Source of the DNA: Nematostella vectensis
Taxonomy: Eukaryota > Cnidaria > Anthozoa > Actiniaria > Edwardsiidae
Reading direction: 5' to 3'
Assembly (NCBI RefSeq): GCF_932526225.1
Contig: NC_064048.1
Coordinates: forward strand, 7,293,015 to 7,357,014
Length of the DNA: 64,000 nucleotides
The position numbers and the translations under genes are program-made. Each line of letters opens with the position of its first letter. Positions within the stretch are counted from its first letter, which is position 1. Under the pieces are notes generated by a model that saw only the letters and a program-made list of their open reading frames with translations, did not search any database and was not told where the DNA came from. Positions 52,001 through 61,500 of this stretch are shown one piece after another.

Positions 52001-54390
52001 ATCAAATCGTCCAACCTCTTACGTTTCAATAATATTTATTTTCTCCTCTTACGGAATGACTAAATACTGTAAAAAATTAAAACAGAAAAGTCAGAAAACT
52101 TTTTCAAAATAATTTTATACATGAACAATAGATAACATATATCAATAGCAATCAATTGCGCATCAAATAAGATAAATGTAATACAAAGAATGTAGAAAGG
52201 AACACTTAGAAACACCATATGTATATTTATATTCTTCCTAATTCGTGTATTCCTATGATCAAATAGTAGAAATAACGAATCAAAGAATTGTCAATCGAAA
52301 TAAAAGAGAAATAAATAAAACTTGAAACTCCTAGAAACTCACTCATAGAGATCGGTTTTTTTTTTTATTTCGCAGTAGCCTAGAGAGTAATAGGAAAACC
52401 AGTAATTATCGCTTCTTAAAAAGCACTAACAGTTCTTTCTCGATAAGCTTCTTTTCTACCGTCCATATGGAAATATCGCGATAGCGAAATATAAACTTGC
52501 TCTTTATATTAATAAGATTCTATATTATGCTCTTTTTATAAGAATGTCTGTTTTTGAAATATAGCCTGATGGGCGGCCCTTCGAAAATAATTTTCAAACA
52601 ATGTCACGCTAAAACGAACTCCGTGACAACAACGTTGATAGCGAAGAGGGTTTTCGAGAAAACTGTTGAGTATTTATGTCAGGAAACTACAATTTTTTTT
52701 TTAATTGTATAATTTTTTTTTGTATTATTGTAAATTTTATGTATAATTGTATTATTTTTTTAATGAAATGATCAGGATTGGCTAAGCGCTGATTACATTG
52801 GGAACTTCCCAGAGTAGTTTGTAACGATAAACAACACTTTCGATAAGTCCAGTTTCCAGGTCATTTTGGCGGGAGGTATATTTGTGAGTTTTAGCTCCCA
52901 TACATATCTTCCGGCTACCGGCGGCCTCCCTGGATCTCTCACGAAAAGTTCCATGTATATGAGAAATCATACATTTCCGTGGCTGATTTGGAGAAGCAAG
53001 ATATATGCATATATAATAAATAAATGCATATATATTCAATCATAGGCTGAACATTACTTTATAACCGTAAAATGAGCGCGATGGAGCTACCGGCTATCGG
53101 AAGATTTCCCTAAAAACCCGCTGGGCTTCAGTTATTTTGACCATAGTCTGTTTCTATTTCCTGTTAATTATACACAATTGCATATTGTTATCAATCTCAT
53201 TTCCTTATGTATCTATCTAGTGGCTTCCAAATCGATAACGCACTCTTCAAGAAATAAGTTTTTCTTCCTCTTCGCTTTGTTTTAAGAAACGAATAGAAAA
53301 AAGGTAATGTGTTCTTTCATAGTTGAAAACTGACTTCTAGCATCGTTGTGTGACTGATCACATCTTTGTAGTTGCTCACACGCCATCTATGATAAGGAAT
53401 AACTTTTCTTTGCCTATAACCGCGCTACTTATTCTGTTATTTGACAAAGAAGCGATGATGAAGAGTCTGCGACTCCTCGTTAACAAAATATGAATATTGG
53501 AAAAGACTTATGCGCGACGCTTTGGCGAATGATTACCGCAATTATGGTGGCGCCCAAGATAACTATTTGTTATGTAATTATAAAAAGCAATTCCTAACTT
53601 TTAAGTTTTATTAATCAACGCTAGCTTAAAGCTATTTCAAAGCGAGGTGAGAACCCTGGTGATCGTCCTGAAAATATTATGTCATTCTCCAGCAATAACC
53701 GTACATAGGTAATAATTAGTCATTACAGGATTTAAAGTAGTGTTATCAGTAGATAGACATTGGTGCTACCTTAGGGGCTTTCTTCTTGTATTCGTATCAC
53801 GTTTTTGTATCTAATTAATTAAAATGCTTCTTATTCAACTTTTTTTTTTGTAGATTCAGGTCGAGGATTGAAGAATTGAGAGTAAGCAGTTGTCATCAAC
53901 TATCGAAGTTTGCAGTTTAAAGGTAGGGATATCTTCTGAAGATATCTCAGCAACCAGTTTGGACCTTGAATCAAAAGGCCAAAGACGGTAGCATTATTGG
54001 CGACTGTGGTTACACAAAGCAATTGTAGACGCAAACCTAATCACTACAAGTCGTAGAACTCTTAACGGAAGTACGTACAAACCAGCTTGAAGAGGGCAGC
54101 CCGCTGTTTTAATCCTCTGAGTTGATGCGACAAGTCTCGAAGCGCCGTTTGTTATCCGAATTCATGGTACATAGTATCAGGGGAGTGTCCCTAATAGTAT
54201 CAACAGTGTGTTCAACAAATTGACTAGAGAGGCAATCGCAGCTTTGGAAATCCCTCGGCCAAGTAAATCCCGTGTAGAAAGCATCCAGTCGCATCGGCTA
54301 GTTCCTTGAGGCTTTTGCGATATCTTAGTTTCAATTTGGTAACTGAAGAATAAAACTTTGTTTTTTAGATTATTGCTTCAAGATTTCAAC
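49020..54390. other. Long AT-rich intergenic region, no gene recognised
   Basis: Only short chance frames are seen. Poly-G at 50581-50606, A/T homopolymer runs and a 19-bp palindrome GATATCTTCTGAAGATATC (53938-53956) are the visible features. The end (54300-54452) is presumably 5' flank/UTR of the GPCR gene. Confidence 0.5.
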
Positions 54391-54452
54391 ATATAATTTG
54401 TGCTCCAATATTGAGTTTTACTTTTTTGCCAACAGTAGAAAGTCGCCCAGAG

Positions 54453-55511
54453 ATGAACAACTCAACAGATGCCAACATCATTGTCACCAACGAGCAGACG
54501 TTTCGTTCGGCGCTTTATATCATCTTTCTCGTCTGGGGGACGACTGGAGGCTTCATTGTAATAAGCGCTTTGTACGCCAAGCGATCTCGTAAAAGCGACA
54601 ACGACATCTTCCTGATAAACCTCACTTGCTCCGACGTCTTGACGATCTGGTTCTACGTCGGGGTGCAGTTTTATATCATGTCGAGTAGAACAAAAGGAAT
54701 CTTCTTTTGTCGGTACATCTGGCCTTTTATGAGTGTCCCTCTAAGTGTATCTATCTTTACGACTTCGTCGATGGCTGTCGTACGAAGTCGAAGCGTCGTC
54801 TACGCCTGGAAGCAAAGTCTAAGTCGAAAGTCGGCAGTCTGCTGGGTCTTAGTTCTCTGGATTACAGCGATTGTTGTGATCATCCCAGCGGCTACGGTCT
54901 CAAAATCGGCCCTCGTGTACTGCAAACTACATTGGTCTAACCCAAGGCATAGGAAAGTCTACACCGGGTTCCTATTCGCCGTCCAGTATGCCATTCCGTT
55001 AATTATCGTCACCTGTGCTTATGTCGCTATTGGTATCAACTTAAGAAAATACGAAAGGAACGTCGTGCGAAGGAACGTACGGAAAGAGAACTTTGAGATC
55101 ATCAAGGCTCTAGCAATTGTCGTAATACTATTTGGCATTCTTATGCTTCCGTTACAAGTAGGTTGGATGCTGTGGGAGTTTGGTTCACCAACATGGAGGC
55201 GTGCCTTACTTCATGCCATGAACTACGCTGACGTAATATGCATTCTTCACAGTTGTCTAAACCCATGCATCTATGGGATACTGCCAAAGCAATTCCGGCT
55301 ACAGTATCGTAAATGGTCAGCGGAATTATTCAGAAGCAGGAGCTTGCGTCAGAGCATGCGCCGTGAAAATACCGCTGGACACGATTGTGCTCAAATATTA
55401 CAAGACAAAGGAAGGGGAGAGAACGGACTCTACCAAGGCTTGAACGGCCCACAGGAAACCATGGCAACGGCTTTGAATATTGATACCAATGTTTGTGAGA
55501 CCGCGACTTGA
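54453..55511 (+). CDS. Rhodopsin-family (class A) peptide-receptor-like GPCR
   Basis: A single-exon seven-helix receptor, 366 aa from the Met at 54411 or 352 aa from 54453. I prefer 54453: CTTTTTTGCCAACAG just upstream is a good acceptor for a UTR exon, and the protein then begins MNNSTD with an N-glycosylation site. Numbering from 54411: TM1 33-55, Asp75 (2.50), Cys100 and Cys171 (likely disulphide), Arg125 (3.50), Trp150 (4.50), Pro196 (5.50), Phe241 and Pro247 (TM6), NPCIY at 284-288 (TM7), then a basic Ser/Arg-rich tail. Deviations: GTTGG instead of GxxGN in TM1, VRS instead of DRY, and Met245 where Trp6.48 is usual. The ligand is unknown; the layout suggests a neuropeptide-type receptor. 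An AATAAA lies at 55616. Confidence 0.88.
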   Translation: MNNSTDANIIVTNEQTFRSALYIIFLVWGTTGGFIVISALYAKRSRKSDNDIFLINLTCSDVLTIWFYVGVQFYIMSSRTKGIFFCRYIWPFMSVPLSVSIFTTSSMAVVRSRSVVYAWKQSLSRKSAVCWVLVLWITAIVVIIPAATVSKSALVYCKLHWSNPRHRKVYTGFLFAVQYAIPLIIVTCAYVAIGINLRKYERNVVRRNVRKENFEIIKALAIVVILFGILMLPLQVGWMLWEFGSPTWRRALLHAMNYADVICILHSCLNPCIYGILPKQFRLQYRKWSAELFRSRSLRQSMRRENTAGHDCAQILQDKGRGENGLYQGLNGPQETMATALNIDTNVCETAT

Positions 55512-55615
55512 CGTTGAGCGCGTGGGGAAGAGGGAGGAGGGGGGACTGGATCCGACTTCTGAACATTGTTTATCTGATTTTATTTTGAATCTTATTATTT
55601 AAAAAAACTACCATT

Positions 55616-55621
55616 AATAAA
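55616..55621 (+). terminator. Polyadenylation signal of the GPCR gene
   Basis: AATAAA 105 bases after the GPCR stop codon, followed by a T-rich tract at 55650-55670. Confidence 0.5.
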
Positions 55622-55725
55622 TATATAAGCTGTAGTTCGCTACTTAATTGATTTTTTTCTTTTCTTTTTTGGCGGCAGTTTAAGATTACTCGAATAAGTT
55701 TGAGTAAGAGTTGTTGTTAGTAACA

Positions 55726-56145
55726 CTATCCTTTACTTTTATTGTTATCAAAGTCCGGACAGTTGACATACGTAAACACATAATAAATTGAACATACTCC
55801 TAAAAATCCCATGATCCTCCCTGCGAGTGTAGAGCCGTACACGACGAGCGCGACGCACGCAGGGGCAGTAAACACCGCCGCCCGTTGTGCAACCAGCGGT
55901 ATCTCCCGTCTCCACAGCGCATGCACCAAGCTGTAGTGTGAAGGGAGCGAGAGGTGAAGGATGAGCATCTCACACAGGAATCCTGAGAAAAGAAAGAGTC
56001 GTGATGATGATATGGGTGGAGCATTGAGCAGCATTAGAAGCGGTGGATAAGAGTCTGGAGCGAGAGCGCGGGAAACCTGTGGTAATCTTAGGAGTTTGCT
56101 CTTAGACCTCTTTTGCAAGACGGCGAATAGTATTAGCGCGATTTC
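55726..56145 (-). CDS. Terminal exon(s) of unidentified multi-span membrane protein
   Basis: Read on the minus strand, an acceptor (AACTTACAG) precedes 56145, where coding EIALILFAVLQKR begins. The frame then runs open to a stop at 55726 and includes WRREIPLVAQ and two hydrophobic spans (RAAVFTAPACVALVVYGSTL and RIMGFLGVCSIYYVF). An alternative 94-base intron (55983-56076, donor GTTTCC, acceptor TTTTCTCAG) would change the downstream frame to a Cys/Arg-rich one; I prefer the membrane-span reading. I do not recognise the family. Confidence 0.4.
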   Translation of the reverse strand, partial: EIALILFAVLQKRSKSKLLRLPQVSRALAPDSYPPLLMLLNAPPISSSRLFLFSGFLCEMLILHLSLPSHYSLVHALWRREIPLVAQRAAVFTAPACVALVVYGSTLAGRIMGFLGVCSIYYVFTYVNCPDFDNNKSKG

Positions 56146-56329
56146 CTGTAAGTTAAAGTAGAAATTCTTGACGTACAGTATAAGGGCAAAAATAAACAAA
56201 ATACCAAAATCAAAAATGATTGATACGTAGTCCCAAATAATATGGTATTGTCACGTCATAATAACGAATTGACCAAGCTAGATCGTTTGATATGAGTGAA
56301 AACAGACGAGCATTGATTGTCTGATGATA

Positions 56330-56520
56330 CAAGAGCGCAGATTTTGACGTGGTCGAGTTGAAGGCATGGGAAGGCGCCTTAGGCACCCGTCATAAAACTC
56401 ATGTCTGACCACGGATCACAGATAACATCGAAATTGTTGATTTTGTTCTCACGTCGAACCCAAAACCCAGTGGTTAGAGGCACAGATACTACAGAACGAC
56501 GCCAACTGCGCCAACTAGAC
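56330..56520 (-). mobile_element. Second, diverged copy of the tRNA-derived SINE
   Basis: Shares with the 18335-18606 copy the body GAAGGCATGGGAAGGCGCC(T), CATAAAACTC.TGTCTGACCACGG and the head segment GCCAACTGCGCCAACTAG with the complement of a B-box-like motif (TCGAACCCAAAACCCAGTG). More decayed in the head than the first copy. Confidence 0.65.
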
Positions 56521-57099
56521 ACGACGGAAAAACCTGGAAAATTCGCAATTCGAGATAGAGAAAGAAGACACAATTTCTTACAATAGCCATAGGTTCCTTG
56601 TATTCCGGACTGATTTTTGCCGAAACACAAATAACGTGAGGCCGAAATGCGCATACCCAGATTTTTGCTTTCTAAGATATTTTTCCTTGATCATCCTTGC
56701 GCTATTTATGACCTCAGGGACGAAAAGCTCAAATTTCAATGACACTTTACAAAAAGTCGCATCAATTTTAAAAAAGTCGCATTTGATATTTTGTTTGCTA
56801 TTACTCACTAAGTACTTAGAGAAATTTTCCGCCTTATTAGATCTGAAATGAGCTTATTTGAAGCGCTAAGTCATGCTTTTCCGTCATGTCCGCCAACTAG
56901 GCTCCCTAACGTGTGAAAAACTTGATTTTTTCCTGTTTATTTGACTAGACAACGCGCGCTATTAGAACCAATCAGATTACGGAATTCGTTTCCATGCTCG
57001 CTAGATTAAAAAAAAAACATAACATGCTAGCCTCTCTATAATGGGCATGGGACCCATGGATAAGCGTGATAAACAAAGAAATACAACATGCTAACTCAC

Positions 57100-57280
57100 C
57101 TATTACGGCCAGAGCGCTTGAAGAACTCGGCCATGCTGCTCGAATGGTTCCAATATATAAACAGACGGGTAAGAGGAGAGCGATAGGGAGAGCTGGGGAT
57201 GACTTGAGAGGGCGTAGGTCACTTAGGACCACCCCCTCGGGTCTAAGTAGAGATGTCAAGACTGCAGCGCAGCTTGTGAC
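57100..57280 (-). CDS. Internal exon of unidentified membrane protein
   Basis: On the minus strand, acceptor CTTCCCCACAG-type at 57281-57290 and donor GTGAGT at 57099 bound 181 bases. The frame compatible with the upstream exon (phase 0) is fully open: VTSCAAVLTSLLRPEG, then ALPIALLLPVCLYIGTIRAA, a likely membrane span. Its phase-1 end does not join cleanly to the exon at 56145, so an exon is missing from my model or a site is misassigned. Confidence 0.4.
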
Positions 57281-57780
57281 CTGTGGGGAAGGTAGAAAGA
57301 TTAGTTAAGTAAGGAACTGTTGGGAGGTAGAGAAGTTAGCTTATTAAGGAACTTTAGAGGAGGTGGAGAGGGTATAGGCTCGATTCCAGCTCGTCTCTGT
57401 GAGCCCGCAGTACGTGCTCCCATCAACGGCTGGATCTCTGGTCTGACAGTTAGTCTCGAGACCGAAATTTCAGCCAATCAGGAAAGAGCCTGGTTGGTTT
57501 TCATGGGGAAGACCGCTAACCATTAAAAAGGCTCAAGTAAACCGCTTGTCGCCTTGAACGCGACGGGCTAGAAGAATCTGTATTAAAAACGTTTCTGATA
57601 GAGAGTCTCATATATTCCCTGTCAATGGCTTTAAATTATCTTTTACATTCAAAGGATGTGCTCAGCCTACAGGATTCGGAAATTTGCTCGGGTTTACACA
57701 AACTCCTCGTCAACGACGCGACGGCAGAACGATAAACAATGAGAACGATCGAAATTATGTGCGGATCAGCGAGTACATCT

Positions 57781-57917
57781 TACCAATAATTCACTCTTGC
57801 ATATCTTACCCATAATTCACTCTTACATCTTGCCCATAATTCACTCTTGCATATCTTACCCATAATTCACTCTTACATCTTACCCATAATTCACTCTTGC
57901 ATATCTTACCCATAATT
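57781..57917. repeat. 22/26-bp tandem repeat carrying a splice donor
   Basis: On the minus strand GAATTATGGGTAAGATATGC plus AAGAGT alternates with a shorter GAATTATGGG(T/C)AAGATGT form, about five copies, each containing the exon-end plus GTAAGA donor of the exon at 57910-58038. Confidence 0.85.
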
Positions 57918-58038
57918 CCCAATAATCCGTAGGTGTGCTGAGCAGCGCTAGTGCGCATGTCACAAGCACAGATATGTTGGCGAGTAAGGATGAGCACAGA
58001 GCCGCTGAGACAGGTGGGAGCTTTTCCTTTTTGTCCTC
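57910..58038 (-). CDS. Exon of unidentified membrane protein, donor repeated downstream
   Basis: A 129-base, 43-codon exon on the minus strand with strong acceptor (ATTTTCAG) and donor (GTAAGA). It encodes a charged start (EDKKEKLPP), a hydrophobic helix (AALCSSLLANISVLVTCALA) and TPTDYWELW, a pattern like TM1 plus the start of an extracellular loop in claudin/TMEM-like four-span proteins. The terminal GAATTATGG/GTAAGA junction is repeated in the intron. Confidence 0.5.
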
Positions 58039-58429
58039 CTGAAAATGATTTGATCAAATGAGACAGGGTGGAAGGAAGTGGATGCTTATGATGATCAAGC
58101 GGCTGAGATCATCCCCTGGCTTCTTTGATTGGCTGTGTTGCCTGTCCTTTTTGTACTCCAAAAAAAGGTTGGATAAGCTGGGGTTTCATTTCGCCAGCTA
58201 CTATTTTCCAAAAGCCGGCTACTTTTATACAAAAGTCGATTTATGTTTTATTTGAGCCAACAACTTTCATCCCCTCTACTTGTCAATTTCCACCGCCTAC
58301 TCTGAAACCCCTGGTGAGAAAAAATGAGCCAGGCTAGGTGGTGGATGGTAATGATGATCAAGCGGCTAAGAGATTAAAGAGCTCTGCTCTTTAATCACCC
58401 TTATTTTTTCTTTTTTAAGGTGCCTTATT

Positions 58430-58540
58430 AGCTTGGATTGCAGTATGAAGACAACTTCATAGGTGTCCTTATCAGTGAGGTTCCGTTATAATAAGAGTAA
58501 ATTTTTATAGACACCCATGGTGCCCTACTTAAAGAGCCCT
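58430..58540. repeat. Degenerate precursor-like satellite units
   Basis: CATAGGTGTCCTTATCAGTG, AGGTTCCGTTAT is a recognisable but diverged version of the satellite segment CAACAGTGTCCATATCAGCG, GAGTTAAACTGTTAT, located just before the homogeneous array. Confidence 0.5.
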
Positions 58541-61500
58541 TATTTGGACATTTGTATAGGTCTCAACAGTGTCCATATCAGCGGAGTTAAACTGTTATTT
58601 GGACATTTGTATAGGTCTCAACAGTGTCCATATTAGCGGAGTTAAACTGTTATTTGGACATTTGTATAGGTCTCAACAGTGTCCATATCAGCGGAGTTAA
58701 ACTGTTATTTGGACATTTGTATAGGTCTCAACAGTGTCCATATTAGCGGCGAGTTAAATTGTTATTTGGACATTTGTATAGGTCTCAACAGTGTCCATAT
58801 CAGCGGAGTTAAATTGTTATTTGGACATTTGTATAGGTCTCAACAGTGTCCATATCAGCGGAGTTAAACTGTTATTTGGACATTTGTATAGGTCTCAACA
58901 GTGTCCATATCAGCGGAGTTAAATTGTTATTTGGATATTTGTATAGGTCTCAACAGTGTCCATATCAGCGGAGTTAAACTGTTATTTGGACATTTGTATA
59001 GGTCTCAACAGTGTCCATATCAGCGGAGTTAAATTGTTATTTGGACATTTGTATAGGTCTCAACAGTGTCCATATCAGCGGAGTTAAACTGTTATTTGGA
59101 CATTTGTATAGGTCTCAAAAGTGTCCATATTAGCGGAGTTAAACTGTTATTTGGACATTTGTATAGGTCTCAACAGTGTCCCTATCAGCGGAGTTAAACT
59201 GTTATTTGGACATTTGTATAGGTCTCAACAGTGTCCCTATTAGCGGGGTTAAACTGTTATTTGGACATTTGTATAGGTCTCAACAGTGTCCATATTAGCG
59301 GAGTTAAACTGTTATTTGGACATTTGTATAGGTCTCAACAGTGTCCATATCAGCGGGGTTAAACTGTTATTTGGACATTTGTATAGGTCTCAACAGGGTC
59401 CATATCAGCGGAGTTAAACTGTTATTTGGACATTTGTATAGGTCTCAACAGTGTCCATATCAGCGGAGTTAAACTGTTATTTGGACATTTGTATAGGTCT
59501 CAACAGTGTCTATATTAGCGGAGTTAAACTGTTATTTGGATATTTGTATAGGTCTCAACAGTGTCCATATCAGCGGAGTTAAACTGTTATTTGGACATTT
59601 GTATAGGTCTCAACAGTGTCCATACTAGCGGAGTTAAACTGTTATTTGGACATTTGTATAGGTCTCAACAGTGTCCATATTAGCGGAGTTAAACTGTTAT
59701 TTGGACATTTGTATAGGTCTCAACAGTGTCCATATTAGCGGCGAGTTAAATTGTTATTTGGACATTTGTATAGGTCTCAACAGTGTCCATATCAGCGGAG
59801 TTAAACTGTTATTCGGACATTTGTATAGGTCTCAACAGTGTCCATATCAGCGGAGTTAAACTGTTATTTGGACATTTGTATAGGTCTCAACAGTGTCTAT
59901 ATTAGCGGAGTTAAACTGTTATTTGGACATTTGTATAGGTCTCAACAGTGTCCATATCAGCGGAGTTAAACTGTTATTTGGACATTTGTATAGGTCTCAA
60001 CAGTGTCTATATTAGCGGAGTTAAACTGTTATTTGGACATTTGTATAGGTCTCAACAGTGTCCATATTAGCGGAGTTAAACTGTTATTTGGACATTTGTA
60101 TAGGTCTCAACAGTGTCCATATTAGCGGAGTTAAACTGTTATTTGGACATTTGTATAGGTCTCAACAGTGTCCATATTAGCGGCGAGTTAAATTGTTATT
60201 TGGACATTTGTATAGGTCTCAACAGTGTCCATATCAGCGGAGTTAAACTGTTATTCGGACATTTGTATAGGTCTCAACAGTGTCCCTATCAGCGGAGTTA
60301 AATTGTTGTTTGGACATTTGTATAGGTCTCAACAGTGTCCATATCAGCGGAGTTAAACTGTTATTCGGACATTTGTATAGGTCTCAACAGTGTCCCTATC
60401 AGCGGAGTTAAATTGTTGTTTGGACATTTGTATAGGTCTCAACAGTGTCCATATCAGCGGAGTTAAACTGTTATTTGGACATTTGTATAGGTCTCAACAG
60501 TGTCCCTATCAGCGGAGTTAAATTGTTGTTTGGACATTTGTATAGGTCTCAACAGTGTCCATATTAGCGGAGTTAAACTGTTATTTGGACATTTGTATAG
60601 GTCTCAACAGTGTCCATATCAGCGGAGTTAAACTGTTATTTGGGCATTTGTATAGGTCTCAACAGTGTCCATATTAGCGGAGTTAAATTGTTGTTTGGAC
60701 ATTTGTATAGGTCTCAACAGTGTCCATATCAGCGGAGTTAAACTGTTATTCGGACATTTGTATAGGTCTCAACAGTGTCCCTATCAGCGGAGTTAAATTG
60801 TTGTTTGGACATTTGTATAGGTCTCAACAGTGTCCATATCAGCGGAGTTAAACTGTTATTTGGACATTTGTATAGGTCTCAACAGTGTCCCTATCAGCGG
60901 AGTTAAATTGTTGTTTGGACATTTGTATAGGTCTCAACAGTGTCCATATTAGCGGAGTTAAACTGTTATTTGGACATTTGTATAGGTCTCAACAGTGTCC
61001 ATATCAGCGGAGTTAAACTGTTATTTGGGCATTTGTATAGGTCTCAACAGTGTCCATATCAGCGGGGTTAAACTGTTATTCGGACATTTGTATAGGTCTC
61101 AACAGTGTCCATATCAGCGGAGTTAAATTGTTATTTGGACATTTGTATAGGTCTCAACAGTGTCCATATCAGCGGGGTTAAACTGTTATTCGGACATTTG
61201 TATAGGTCTCAACAGTGTCCATATCAGCGGAGTTAAACTGTTATTTGGACATTTGTATAGGTCTCAACAGTGTCCATATCAGCGGGGTTAAATTGTTATT
61301 TGGACATTTGTATAGGTCTCAACAGTGTCCATATCAGCGGAGTTAAACTGTTATTCGGACATTTGTATAGGTCTCAACAGTGTCCCTATCAGCGGAGTTA
61401 AATTGTTGTTTGGACATTTGTATAGGTCTCAACAGTGTCCATATCAGCGGAGTTAAACTGCTATTCGGACATTTGTATAGGTCTCAACAGTGTCCCTATC

